A stretch of 60,781 bases of DNA from an uncultured Coriobacteriaceae bacterium (GCA_900544245.1 UQUH01000005.1:1-60781), one strand, 5' to 3'; positions 24,647-33,605 are shown, numbered from the stretch's first letter. Numbers and translations are program-made. The notes: a model not told the origin generated them from the sequence alone.

Positions 24647-24680
24647 CGAAGAGGGGCGGTCCATGTGGGCCGCCCCTTCG
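24647..24680. terminator. Bidirectional terminator between convergent genes
   Basis: Stem with arms CGAAGAGGGGCGGTCC (24647-24662) and GGGCCGCCCCTTCG (24667-24680), loop ATGT, with one bulge. It separates the MoxR operon from the minus-strand LysR-like domain gene. Confidence 0.75.
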
Positions 24681-24703
24681 CAAAGCCGAGTCAATGAATT
24701 GCG

Positions 24704-25357
24704 TTAGAACTTCGCGTACTTCTTGAGGTTGCCCTCGAGCTTCTCGACGAACTTCCTGGCCGTGTCGGAGAGCTCCGCGCCCTTCTTCACGATGTAGCCC
24801 AGATGCAGCGTCACGTCCGTGTCGAGGCTCACCGTGGCCAGCGATGACCCATCGGAGATGCCGACGAGAATGCCACTTGTCACCGTGTAGCCGTTGAGTG
24901 CGACGATGAGCTCGGAGAGCGATGCGCGATCCGTGCATGCGATGCTCTTGCGGCGATGCTCATCGGCAAGCGCCTCCTCGGCGAAATAGACCGGGGCATC
25001 CTCCTCCTGCTCGAAGTAGATGTACGGGAAGTCCTCGAGCTGGTCGAGCGTGAGCGATTCGGCGTTTACGAACGGATGGCTCTTGGGCAACGCGACACGT
25101 GGTGTCGACTCAATGAGTTCGACGAATTCCACGCCAGCCTCGTCAAACGCCTTCTCGAGCCCGTCTTTCGAGCGTGTCGTCTCGACGAGCACGCCGATCT
25201 CGCTCTCTCCGTCTGCGACGTCCTCGATGACGCGCTTGGTCGTGCGGTCGCGCAGCGCATACTCGTAATCATCGCCGCCAAGTGCGAGGACGAGCGCCGC
25301 GAAGGATTGAACATCGAACAGGTAATGCTGTCCGGAAATGGCGAATTTCTTGGTCAT
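24704..25357 (-). CDS. Free-standing LysR-type effector-binding domain
   Basis: A 217-residue protein matching only the substrate-binding half of LysR regulators; the winged-helix DNA-binding domain is absent. It starts MTKKFAISGQHYLFDVQSF and aligns along its whole length with the effector half of the divergent LysR at 26881-27807 (FSVSTQHYAFCVRAF; both later have SxIGVL/DIGIL, LDQLEDFPY/LDELEDYPR, DRASLSEL/DRATLTSL, TSGIL/STGIL and LDTDVTL/LDTDITM). ATG at 25357 has AAGGGA upstream, and nothing resembling a helix-turn-helix precedes it. It follows the CoA ligase gene by 18 bases. Possible roles are ligand sink, antagonist of the full LysR by mixed oligomers, or a binding protein; all inference. 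Confidence 0.8.
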   Translation of the reverse strand: MTKKFAISGQHYLFDVQSFAALVLALGGDDYEYALRDRTTKRVIEDVADGESEIGVLVETTRSKDGLEKAFDEAGVEFVELIESTPRVALPKSHPFVNAESLTLDQLEDFPYIYFEQEEDAPVYFAEEALADEHRRKSIACTDRASLSELIVALNGYTVTSGILVGISDGSSLATVSLDTDVTLHLGYIVKKGAELSDTARKFVEKLEGNLKKYAKF

Positions 25358-25375
25358 GGTATATCCCTTGCCTTC

Positions 25376-26719
25376 CTACGCGTCCTGGTTGCGCTCGTCG
25401 ATGAAGCGCTTGGCCTTGTGCTCACTTGAGGTGCCCAGCTTGTCGGTGTCGAACACGAGCACCTTGGCCGGCCGGACGCCGGTATGCGTCTTGAGTTCGT
25501 TCTCGACGCGCTTGGCAATCTCATCGTACGCCTCGTCGGAGCCAAACGCACGCTCGACGGAGACTTCGTAACGCGTCGTGTAGTTCTCGTCGTACACGCG
25601 GATGAGGTACTCGCCCGACAGCCCCTTGTCGTTGCGCACGATGTATTCGATGTCGCTGGGGAACACGTTGACGGCGCTCACGATGAACATCTCGTCCTTG
25701 CGGCCCTGGATGTAGATGCGGGTCATGGTGCGGCCGCACTCGCAGGTCTCGCGGTTGACATGACCGATGTCGCCGCTGCGGAAGCGGATCATCGGACGCG
25801 CGCGCTTCTTGAGCGTGGTGTAGACGATTTCGCCGCGCTCACCATCGGGCAGGACCTCGCCCGTGACGGGATCGACGACCTCGACGAGAATTTGGTCCTC
25901 GATGATGTGCAGGCCGTCCTTGGCGTCGCACATGGCAGCGCAGGCGCCGTAGATGTCAGATAGGCCGAAGAAGTCGTAGACGCTCGCGTCCCAGATCTCC
26001 TCGATGGCCTTGCGCGTTGACTCGATGGAGCCGCCGGGCTCCCCGGATATGATGATGTGCTTGAGCGAGGCGAAGTCCGTCTTGGGGTCATAGCCTTTCT
26101 CGATGGCCTTCTGGCCGAGCTGCCAGGCATATGAGGGCGACGACCAGAAGAAGGTGGGCTGATACTGCTTCATCGCCCACAGCAGGCGATCGCTCGGAAC
26201 AGCGCCGACCCAGATGCCGAGCGCGCCGAGCTCCTGGGCGCCGATGACGCAAGGGCCGCCGACGTAGAGCGCGAAGTTCATGCCGTGCAGGTAGCGATCG
26301 TTGGGACGCATGCCTGCCTGCCAGAACAAGCGGCTTTCGGCTTTCATGAAGTCCTCGAAATCACCTTGGGTAAAGGGGCTCATCGTGGGCACGCCGGTCG
26401 AACCCGAGGAAGTGGCCATGTAGACGACGTCGTCTTCGGGCACACCGCACAGCTCGCCAAAGAAGCTGCCGACACCTTGCGTGTCACGCTCCGTCTGCTT
26501 GTTGATGAAGGGGAACTTCTCCAGGTCGGCGAGGGTCTCGATTTCGGGCGAGACACCAGCCTCATCCCAGGCGCGCTTGTAATACGGGCAGTTGTCGTAG
26601 GCGAATTTCAGCTCGTCTTTGAGATAGCCAAGCTGCAACTCCTCAAGCTGCTCGCGCGGCATGGTCTCGATCTCTTTGTCGTAGTACTCCTGGTCATATG
26701 GAACGTTCTTCTTTGCCAT
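25376..26719 (-). CDS. Phenylacetate-CoA ligase-like acyl-CoA synthetase (PaaK family)
   Basis: AMP-forming ligase of 447 residues that activates an aromatic or other organic acid to its CoA thioester. The P-loop-like motif is TSSGSTGVPT near residue 100, with FGLSDIYG and YTTLKKRARPMIRFRSGDIG for adenylate binding and a C-terminal domain beginning GRKDEMFIVSAVNVFPSDIE, all as in PaaK. ATG at 26719 has AAAGGAGC upstream. It heads an operon with the LysR effector domain and is divergent from a LysR gene, so it is probably induced by its acid substrate. The precise substrate cannot be told. Confidence 0.87.
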   Translation of the reverse strand: MAKKNVPYDQEYYDKEIETMPREQLEELQLGYLKDELKFAYDNCPYYKRAWDEAGVSPEIETLADLEKFPFINKQTERDTQGVGSFFGELCGVPEDDVVYMATSSGSTGVPTMSPFTQGDFEDFMKAESRLFWQAGMRPNDRYLHGMNFALYVGGPCVIGAQELGALGIWVGAVPSDRLLWAMKQYQPTFFWSSPSYAWQLGQKAIEKGYDPKTDFASLKHIIISGEPGGSIESTRKAIEEIWDASVYDFFGLSDIYGACAAMCDAKDGLHIIEDQILVEVVDPVTGEVLPDGERGEIVYTTLKKRARPMIRFRSGDIGHVNRETCECGRTMTRIYIQGRKDEMFIVSAVNVFPSDIEYIVRNDKGLSGEYLIRVYDENYTTRYEVSVERAFGSDEAYDEIAKRVENELKTHTGVRPAKVLVFDTDKLGTSSEHKAKRFIDERNQDA

Positions 26720-26834
26720 GCCGAGCTCCTTTCGTGTGTTATCGATCTTGCTCTCGGATAGACGTCCGCTATTTCACCACTCTTTCGAACGTTTGCATAG
26801 AACTTTGACCATGCGTAGTTTCGATACCTTGCTA

Positions 26835-26864
26835 TTGATAAAATAGATTACTAGGCGATATATG
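26835..26864 (+). promoter_or_regulatory. Likely lysR promoter in the divergent region
   Basis: TTGATA (26835-26840) and TATATG (26859-26864) with 18 bases between, followed by AAGGGA ahead of the lysR ATG. The 161-base gap also serves the CoA ligase in the other direction and should hold the LysR binding sites. Confidence 0.5.
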
Positions 26865-26880
26865 CAATTGAAGGGAAACT

Positions 26881-27807
26881 ATGACACTCCAACAGCTTCG
26901 CTATCTCATCGCGATAGCCGAAACCGGCTCCATGAGCGCGGCGGCAAAGCAGATGTACGCATCACAATCGAATCTCTCGATTGCCGTCAAGGAACTCGAG
27001 CGCGAATTCGGCATCGACATATTCACGCGCACCAATCGTGGCGTGGCGCTCACGAACGAAGGAAACGAGCTGCTTGCCTACGCGCGGCAGATCGTCGAGC
27101 AGGCGAACATACTCGAGGAGCATTACGCGAGCAAGAGCCACGAGGCGCGCTTCTCGGTTTCGACACAGCATTACGCGTTCTGCGTCCGCGCGTTCATCGA
27201 CACGGTGGACAGCTGCGATGACGAGGAATACGACTTCATCATGCGCGAGGCAGCGACTGGCGAGATTATCGACGACGTGCGCACGCATCGCTCCGACATT
27301 GGCATTCTCTACATCGATCGGCACAACGCCCGCGTGCTCAGAAGCGCGTTCGAGGATGCACAGCTCACGTTCACGCCGCTCTTCGAGGCGCCCGTCAACG
27401 TCTTCGTGGGCGAGCATCATCCGCTGGCGCAGCGCTCGCTTCTCAAGCTGGACGAGCTCGAAGATTACCCACGCTACTCGTTCGAGCAGGGCGTCGCCAA
27501 TTCCTTCTTCTTCTCCGAAGAACCGCTTTCCGAGGTACCGCACAAGCGCAAGATACGCATCTCCGACCGTGCCACGCTCACGAGTTTGCTCACCGACTTC
27601 GATGGCTACACGCTCTCGACGGGCATACTCACGCCCGAGATGCAGGACGGCATCGTCACCATACCGCTCGACACCGACATCACCATGACCGTCGGATACC
27701 TCATCCACAAGGAGCGTGTGCTTGACGGCTTGCTCGCGACGTACATCGACAACCTGCGCGCCGTCATCAAGAGCAACCCGCTCGTTGCGAGGTATCTGGG
27801 CGAGTGA
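26881..27807 (+). CDS. LysR-family transcriptional regulator
   Basis: A 308-residue regulator. Residues 1-60 are the winged helix-turn-helix (MTLQQLRYLIAIAETGSMSA, AAKQMYASQSNLSIAVKELE, FTRTNRGVALTNEG). The C-terminal effector half (from about residue 90) is homologous to the separate protein at 24704-25357. Divergent orientation to the PaaK-like operon makes that operon its probable target. The next gene, a glutamate-cysteine ligase, starts 49 bases downstream and may be independent. Confidence 0.92.
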   Translation: MTLQQLRYLIAIAETGSMSAAAKQMYASQSNLSIAVKELEREFGIDIFTRTNRGVALTNEGNELLAYARQIVEQANILEEHYASKSHEARFSVSTQHYAFCVRAFIDTVDSCDDEEYDFIMREAATGEIIDDVRTHRSDIGILYIDRHNARVLRSAFEDAQLTFTPLFEAPVNVFVGEHHPLAQRSLLKLDELEDYPRYSFEQGVANSFFFSEEPLSEVPHKRKIRISDRATLTSLLTDFDGYTLSTGILTPEMQDGIVTIPLDTDITMTVGYLIHKERVLDGLLATYIDNLRAVIKSNPLVARYLGE

Positions 27808-27856
27808 GTTGCGGTACCATATCGGGTTAACCAAAACGTCAACGAATGAGGCAGCT

Positions 27857-29092
27857 ATGACCGAGCAATTCGACAATCGCGAACTAATCATCGAGTACCT
27901 CGAATCGGGGTGCAAGGGCGGTGACATGGGCTATATCGGCGTCGAGATCGAGCAGTTCGTGCTCGACGAAGACGGTGACCGCGTGCCCTACATCGAGAAG
28001 CACGGTCGTCTGGGCGTGCGTGATATCCTCGAGCAGCTGAGCCCCTATTATTCCGAGGTCGTGCGCAACGAGGAGGGTGACATCCTGTCGCTGTTCCGCC
28101 TCGATTCCAACGTCACCATCGAGCCCGCGGCGCAACTCGAGCTCTCCATCTCGCCCATGCTCTCGCTGGCCGATGTCGAGCACGAGTACGATAACTTCGC
28201 GCTGCGCATGAAGCAGATTCTCAAGCCCTACGACTACAAGCTCGTGCCGTTGGGATACGATCCCAAGAACCACGCGGCCGACCTCCCCATCATTCCCAAG
28301 CCGCGCTATCGCTTCATGGACGAGTACTTCTCCAAGCTACCCGGCATGCATGCCGAACGCATGATGCGCGCGACCACCTCGATGCAGGTTTCCATCGACT
28401 TTGCCAGCGAGGCGGATGCCGTGCGCAAGCTGCGCATCGCCACTCTGCTTGGCCCTGTTTTCTCGTACCTGCTCGATAACGTGCCCGTTTTCGAGGGGGA
28501 GCCAAACTCCACGCCGCTTCGTCGCATGAAGGTGTGGCGCGAGGTCGATCCCGCGCGCTGCGGCGCTATTCCGGGTCTTTTTGACGAGGGGTTCGGTTTC
28601 GCGGCTTATGCTGACTGGCTCCTGTCCACGCCGCCCATCTTCATTACGCGTCCCGATGCGCATCCCACCGGTTCGATGACCGCGGCCGAAGCATATGTCG
28701 ACGCGCCCATGGACAAGGCGGATATCGAGCATCTCATGAGCATGGTGTGGCCCGACGTGCGCCTCAAGCGCTACGTCGAGATTCGACAGGGCGATTCGGT
28801 GCCCTTTGACGTCGCGCTCGGCTATGCCACGCTCATCAAGGGCCTTTTCTATGGCGAGACCAATCTCGAGATCATCGAGCATGCGCTCGGGGTGGGCGAG
28901 GACGGTGTCTGGCCCTATACGGAGCAGAGCGTGGAGGACGCCATCGACGCCGTCATCGCCGACGAGCTCGATGCCGTGCTCTATGGTCGTACGCTCGAGA
29001 GCTGGATTAGCCTGCTCTTCCAGATTGCCCCCGACGGCCTGGGCGTCGAGGAGGACTACCTCGAGCCGCTCATGGACTTCAAGGGAATCTGA
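27857..29092 (+). CDS. Glutamate-cysteine ligase family protein (GCS2)
   Basis: A 411-residue ATP-dependent ligase of the GCS2 family, which joins glutamate and cysteine to gamma-glutamylcysteine. Motifs include GYIGVEIEQFVLDEDG near the N-terminus, LDSNVTIEPAAQLELSIS, MRATTSMQVSIDF and RLKRYVEIRQGDS. I use ATG at 27857 with GAGG just upstream; the longer frame overlaps lysR. No glutathione synthetase gene is in the window, so gamma-glutamylcysteine itself might be the end product, as in some prokaryotes. It ends one base before obgE. Confidence 0.82.
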   Translation: MTEQFDNRELIIEYLESGCKGGDMGYIGVEIEQFVLDEDGDRVPYIEKHGRLGVRDILEQLSPYYSEVVRNEEGDILSLFRLDSNVTIEPAAQLELSISPMLSLADVEHEYDNFALRMKQILKPYDYKLVPLGYDPKNHAADLPIIPKPRYRFMDEYFSKLPGMHAERMMRATTSMQVSIDFASEADAVRKLRIATLLGPVFSYLLDNVPVFEGEPNSTPLRRMKVWREVDPARCGAIPGLFDEGFGFAAYADWLLSTPPIFITRPDAHPTGSMTAAEAYVDAPMDKADIEHLMSMVWPDVRLKRYVEIRQGDSVPFDVALGYATLIKGLFYGETNLEIIEHALGVGEDGVWPYTEQSVEDAIDAVIADELDAVLYGRTLESWISLLFQIAPDGLGVEEDYLEPLMDFKGI

Positions 29093-29093
29093 C

Positions 29094-30503
29094 ATGGCAG
29101 GGACGTTCACTGATCAGGTTCGCATACAGGTCAAGTCCGGTAATGGCGGCGCAGGCTGCACGTCGTTTCGCCGCGAAGCGCATGTTCCCAAGGGCGGTCC
29201 GGACGGCGGCGACGGCGGGCGTGGTGGCGACATCGTCATCGTCGCGGACGCGACCGTCTCCACGCTCATTGACTATCGCTACAAGCATCACTTCAAGGCG
29301 CAGAAGGGCACCCATGGCCAGGGAAAGCGCATGCACGGCGCAAACGGCGAGGACCTTATCCTGCGCGTTCCCGTGGGTACGATCGTGCGGCTGCTCGACG
29401 AGGACTTGCAGCCTTGCGAGGAAATCGCGGACCTCACGCATAACGGCGAGCGCGTCATCGTCGCCAAAGGTGGGCGCGGGGGACGTGGTAACACCCATTT
29501 CGTGACACCGACCAGGCGCGCCCCGTCGTTTTCGGAGCTGGGCGAGCCGACAGACCCGTTCTGGATCGAGCTCGAGATGAAGCTCATGGCCGACGCCGCG
29601 CTCGTGGGCATGCCGTCCGTGGGCAAGAGCTCGCTCATCGCCTGCATGTCGGCCGCGCGTCCCAAGATCGCCGACTATCCCTTTACCACGCTCACGCCCA
29701 ACCTCGGTATGGTGCGTTACGGAGACCTGAGCTTCACGGTTGCCGACGTGCCCGGTCTCATCGAGGGGGCGGCCGAGGGCAAGGGGCTGGGCCACGAATT
29801 CCTGCGCCACGTCGAGCGCACGGCCCTCATCTTGCATGTCGTCGATCTGACGGGTGGCTTCGAGGGGCGCGATCCCGTGGAGGACTACGAGATCATCAAG
29901 CGCGAGCTGGCGCTCTATGCGCCCGAGCTCGCCGACCGTCCCGTCATCGTCGTGGGCAACAAGGTCGACGTTCCCGGCACCGAGGAGAATCTCGAACGAC
30001 TGCGCGCTCACGTGCGTGCGGAGAGCGAGGAGCTTTCCGAGCGGTTGCTCGACGACGGCATAGACATTCCCAATCCCATCCCGTTCTTCGCGGTGAGCGC
30101 CGTGACCCACGAGGGCGTAGATTCGCTCATCGCGGCGACGGCGACCGAGGTCCATCGTCTGCGCGAACAGGCGGCCGAGGACCCGGTGCCCGAGTACGAC
30201 CAGATATGGGAGCATAGGCGCCTCGAGCGCGACCGTGCCATCGAGGTCGAGGAAGAGGAACCGCATGCCTGGCGTGTGCGTGGCAAGGGCATCGAGCGCA
30301 TGGTCGTCCAGACCGAGTGGGACAACGACGAAGCCGTCGCCTTCCTGCAGCGCCGCATGGAACGCGCGGGTGTCGAGCGTGCCCTGACCGCGGCCGGCGC
30401 CGTCGCCGGCGACGAGGTGCGCATCATGGACGTCGCCTTCGAGTTCGAGCCCGCTGGCTGGGGTGACGAAGAGTACGACAACATCATCGACCGGGAGGGC
30501 TAG
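29094..30503 (+). CDS. obgE: Obg-family GTPase ObgE/CgtA
   Basis: Essential ribosome-assembly and stress GTPase of 469 residues. The glycine-rich Obg fold occupies residues 1-158 (VKSGNGGAGC, GPDGGDGGRGGD). The G domain has GMPSVGKSSL (G1), DVPGLIEGA (G3) and GNKVD (G4). A C-terminal OCT domain of about 80 residues follows, present in many actinobacteria and Firmicutes. ATG at 29094 follows the preceding stop by one base; the longer frame inside the upstream gene is not real. Confidence 0.96.
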   Translation: MAGTFTDQVRIQVKSGNGGAGCTSFRREAHVPKGGPDGGDGGRGGDIVIVADATVSTLIDYRYKHHFKAQKGTHGQGKRMHGANGEDLILRVPVGTIVRLLDEDLQPCEEIADLTHNGERVIVAKGGRGGRGNTHFVTPTRRAPSFSELGEPTDPFWIELEMKLMADAALVGMPSVGKSSLIACMSAARPKIADYPFTTLTPNLGMVRYGDLSFTVADVPGLIEGAAEGKGLGHEFLRHVERTALILHVVDLTGGFEGRDPVEDYEIIKRELALYAPELADRPVIVVGNKVDVPGTEENLERLRAHVRAESEELSERLLDDGIDIPNPIPFFAVSAVTHEGVDSLIAATATEVHRLREQAAEDPVPEYDQIWEHRRLERDRAIEVEEEEPHAWRVRGKGIERMVVQTEWDNDEAVAFLQRRMERAGVERALTAAGAVAGDEVRIMDVAFEFEPAGWGDEEYDNIIDREG

Positions 30504-30506
30504 ACG

Positions 30507-31577
30507 ATGAGACGCGTTGTTATCAAGATCGGTTCGTCCACCCTCGTCAGGGACGGGAAGGTCGATGCCGTCTTCGTGGGGCACCTCGCCGCCGAGTGCG
30601 CCAATCTCATGCACGACGAGGACGTCCAGCCCATCATCGTGTCTTCCGGCTCCATTGCCCTTGGTCTCGAGGTGCTCGGCATGCACGGGGACCGTCCCGA
30701 TGACATGCCCACGTTGCAGGCGGCGGCCTCGATAGGCCAGGTGGGGCTCATTCGCCAGTACACCGATACCTTCGCGTGCTTTGGCGTGACGGTGGGACAG
30801 ATCCTCATGACGCGCGCGACTACCGGCCAGCGCGAGTCGTACCTGCATGCGCGCGACACGATCGAGCGCTTGCTCGAGCTGGGCGTGGTTCCCATCATCA
30901 ACGAAAATGACACGGTCGCCGTCGAGGAGATTCGCTTCGGCGATAACGATACGCTCGCGGCCATGGTCGCAACCTCGATTCATGCCGACCTCGTGGTTTT
31001 GCTGAGCGATATCGATGGCCTGTACACGGCCGATCCGCGCAAGAACGAGGACGCGGAGTTACTCGACACCGTGAGCAAGATGAGCGAGGAAATCGAAAAC
31101 GGCGCCGGCGGCGTGGGTAGTCGCAGTGGCTCGGGTGGCATGATCACCAAGATCGCGGCGGCGCGCGTGCTCATGGCCGCCGGTATTCCCATGGTCATCT
31201 GCGAGGGTCGTCGACGCGGTGCCGTCACGGATGCCGTGCATGGCCGCCGGGTGGGCACGACCTTCTTCGACGAGAGCTCGAACGGCCTTGCGGCACGCAA
31301 GTCCTGGATCGCGCTTGGCGGCAAGGTCAAGGGATGCGTTTCCTGTGATGATGGCGCAGTCGACGCGCTCCTGAATCACGGCGGGTCGCTGCTCCCCGTG
31401 GGCATCGTTGCGATCGAGGGCACGTTCAAGGCGGGGGACCCGGTCGACGTCGTCGACTTGCAGGGGCGCATCATCGGACGTGGTCTGGCCGGATACTCGA
31501 CCATGGAGCTTGCCCGTCTTCTGGGCGAACACGGAGCCCGCGAGTTCATCAACCGCGACGAGCTCGTCATCTTCTAG
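30507..31577 (+). CDS. proB: Glutamate 5-kinase
   Basis: First enzyme of proline synthesis, phosphorylating glutamate. The 356-residue protein has an amino acid kinase domain (VVIKIGSSTLVRDGK, IVSSGSIALGLEVLG, INENDTVAVEE, LLSDIDGLYTADPR, GSGGMITKIAAA) and a C-terminal PUA domain. It follows obgE by 3 bases; proA is not in the window. A long palindrome begins right after the stop codon. Confidence 0.95.
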   Translation: MRRVVIKIGSSTLVRDGKVDAVFVGHLAAECANLMHDEDVQPIIVSSGSIALGLEVLGMHGDRPDDMPTLQAAASIGQVGLIRQYTDTFACFGVTVGQILMTRATTGQRESYLHARDTIERLLELGVVPIINENDTVAVEEIRFGDNDTLAAMVATSIHADLVVLLSDIDGLYTADPRKNEDAELLDTVSKMSEEIENGAGGVGSRSGSGGMITKIAAARVLMAAGIPMVICEGRRRGAVTDAVHGRRVGTTFFDESSNGLAARKSWIALGGKVKGCVSCDDGAVDALLNHGGSLLPVGIVAIEGTFKAGDPVDVVDLQGRIIGRGLAGYSTMELARLLGEHGAREFINRDELVIF

Positions 31578-31608
31578 ATGAGACAGTTGCTCAGAGCAAC
31601 TGTCTCAT
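31578..31608. terminator. Perfect gene-end palindrome after proB
   Basis: Fourteen-base arms ATGAGACAGTTGCT (31578-31591) and AGCAACTGTCTCAT (31595-31608) with a CAG loop, followed by TTGTTTT. It begins immediately after the proB stop and is a full member of the repeated palindrome family. Confidence 0.85.
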
Positions 31609-31687
31609 TGTTTTCCGCACATCCGAAACGGCCTTCCTCCGGTATACTTATGTCGTTATGTAACCTTTCAGGGAAGGTGAATCTGGA

Positions 31688-32692
31688 ATGTCTCTCAAAA
31701 TCGGCATCAATGGCTTTGGCCGCATCGGTCGTCTGGTCTTTCGCCTCGCGGAGCTCGATCCGGACGTCGAAGTCGTCGCCATCAACAACCCGAGTGACCT
31801 CGAGTGCGCGGCGTATCTGACCAAGTACGATTCCAGCCAGGGCCGTGTCTTCGAGGAGTGCTATGCCAAGGAGGGTGCACTCGTCGTCGAGGGCCACGAG
31901 ATCAAGGCGTTCCAGACGCGTGAGCCCAAGGAACTCGACTGGGCTTCCGTCGGTGCAGAAGTCGTCATCGAGTCCACGGGTCGTCTCAAGACGGGCGAGG
32001 CCTGTCAGGTGCACCTCGATAACGGCGCCAAGAAGGTCGTCATCTCCGCTCCGGGTACGGACGTGGACGCCACCATCGTCATGGGCGTCAACCAGGATGT
32101 CTACGACCCGGCAACGATGAACATCGTCTCCAATGCGTCGTGTACCACCAACTGTCTTGCTCCGTTTGCCAAGGTCCTCAATGATTCCTTTGGCATCAAG
32201 CGTGGCCTGATGAACACCATTCACGCCTACACCAACGACCAGAAGATCCTCGATGTGCATCACAAGGACTTCCGTCGTTCGCGCGCCGCTGCCCTTTCCA
32301 TGATTCCCACCTCCACGGGTGCTGCCAAGGCCGTCGGCCTGGTGCTTCCTAGCCTGCAAGGCAAGCTCGACGGCTTCGCGACCCGCGTTCCCACCCCGAC
32401 GGGCTCGATGGTCGACCTCACGGCCGAGCTCGAGCGCGACGTGACTGCCGACGAGATCAACGCTGCCATGAAGGCCGCAGCAGAAGGCCCCATGAAGGGC
32501 ATTCTCGAGTACTGTGTCGACCCCATCGTCAGCTGCGACATCATCGGCGACCTGCACTCCTCGATTTTCGACTCCAAGCTCACCAAGGTGCTTGGCGGCG
32601 AGGGCAACTTCGTGAAGTGCATTTCCTGGTACGACAACGAGATGGGCTACTCCGCACGTTGCATCGACCTTGCCAAGTTCTTGGTGGCGTAA
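31688..32692 (+). CDS. gap: Glyceraldehyde-3-phosphate dehydrogenase, type I
   Basis: Glycolytic NAD-dependent enzyme of 334 residues. The NAD fold starts KIGINGFGRIGRL, the catalytic Cys is in SNASCTTNCLAPF near residue 155, and the His is in the HAYTNDQ segment. C-terminal WYDNEMGYS is conserved. It stands alone between two palindromes of the same family, probably its own transcription unit; a TATACT box lies at 31643-31648 without a clear -35. Confidence 0.96.
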   Translation: MSLKIGINGFGRIGRLVFRLAELDPDVEVVAINNPSDLECAAYLTKYDSSQGRVFEECYAKEGALVVEGHEIKAFQTREPKELDWASVGAEVVIESTGRLKTGEACQVHLDNGAKKVVISAPGTDVDATIVMGVNQDVYDPATMNIVSNASCTTNCLAPFAKVLNDSFGIKRGLMNTIHAYTNDQKILDVHHKDFRRSRAAALSMIPTSTGAAKAVGLVLPSLQGKLDGFATRVPTPTGSMVDLTAELERDVTADEINAAMKAAAEGPMKGILEYCVDPIVSCDIIGDLHSSIFDSKLTKVLGGEGNFVKCISWYDNEMGYSARCIDLAKFLVA

Positions 32693-32714
32693 GCCTCATA
32701 AGCGATTGCGATAA

Positions 32715-32751
32715 GGAATGAGACAGTTGCTCAGGGTAACTGTCTCATTCC
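32715..32751. terminator. Gene-end palindrome after gap
   Basis: Fourteen-base arms GGAATGAGACAGTT (32715-32728) and AACTGTCTCATTCC (32738-32751) around GCTCAGGGT, followed by TTTGTT. It is nearly identical to the palindrome after proB 1.1 kb upstream. Confidence 0.85.
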
Positions 32752-32762
32752 TTTGTTAGACA

Positions 32763-33605
32763 ATGACGATGACCGGAAAGCTGATCATAGTGCCCACGCC
32801 GCTGGGCAATCTGGGCGACATGACCGCCCGTGCGCTCGAGGCGCTCGAGCAGGCCGATGTCGTCTGTGCCGAGGACACGCGCGTGACCGGCAAGCTGCTG
32901 GCGCACTTCGGCATCGAGAACCGGCTCGAGCGCTGTGACGAGAACGTCATCGCCGCCAAGTCACCGGCCCTCGTAGCCCGCATGCTCGATGGAGAGATGG
33001 TGGCGTTTTGCTCGGATGCAGGCATGCCGGGTATAAGCGATCCGGGCTGCGTGCTCGTCGATGCAGCACGCGGGGCGGGTGTGCCCGTGGACGTCTTGCC
33101 GGGGCCGTCGGCCGTGACGACGGCGCTCGTGACCGCGGGATTCAAGTACAACGCCTTCTACTTCGGGGGCTTTCTGCCGCGTAAGGAGGCCGAGCGCGCC
33201 TCGTTGCTCGAGTCGCTGGCAAACCTCGATGCCGCGCTCGTTTTCTATGAGTCGCCCCATCGCGTCGCCGCATCAGCCGCGTCCATCGCACAGGTTTATG
33301 GCGTTCGTCCAGTTGCGCTGTGCCGCGAGCTCACCAAGCTGCACGAGGAGGTTCTGCGCCTGCCCGCAGATGAGCTTGCTGCAAACCTCGCCGCCCGCGA
33401 TGCCATCAAGGGCGAGATTGCCCTGGTCATCGCCCCGCCGGATGTCCGGGTACAGCAGGTAGCCTCGCTCGATGATCCCGCCTTGCGCGAACGTATCGCC
33501 GCCGAGCTCGCCGCTGGCACACCCAAATCCGCGCTTGCCAAGCAACTCGCCCGCGAACTCGGCCTTCCCAAAAACAAGCTCTACGAGCTGATTTTAGAGA
33601 TGTAG
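32763..33605 (+). CDS. rsmI: 16S rRNA 2'-O-ribose C1402 methyltransferase RsmI
   Basis: Tetrapyrrole-methylase-fold enzyme of 280 residues that methylates 16S rRNA C1402 in the decoding centre. Landmarks are LIIVPTPLGNLGDMTARAL, CAEDTRVTGKLL, FCSDAGMPGISDPG, FYESPHRV and CRELTKLHEEV; the C-terminus ends KNKLYELILEM. The gene starts 11 bases after a palindrome and has no clear ribosome binding site (ATG at 32763 or 32769). Its last 23 codons are mirrored by a diverged copy at 37075-37143, which marks it as an island integration site. Confidence 0.94.
   Translation: MTMTGKLIIVPTPLGNLGDMTARALEALEQADVVCAEDTRVTGKLLAHFGIENRLERCDENVIAAKSPALVARMLDGEMVAFCSDAGMPGISDPGCVLVDAARGAGVPVDVLPGPSAVTTALVTAGFKYNAFYFGGFLPRKEAERASLLESLANLDAALVFYESPHRVAASAASIAQVYGVRPVALCRELTKLHEEVLRLPADELAANLAARDAIKGEIALVIAPPDVRVQQVASLDDPALRERIAAELAAGTPKSALAKQLARELGLPKNKLYELILEM

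Noticed and set aside
29079..30983. Minus-strand open frame of about 630 codons opposite obgE and proB
   Set aside because: Both plus-strand genes are firmly identified; the antisense product has no domain.
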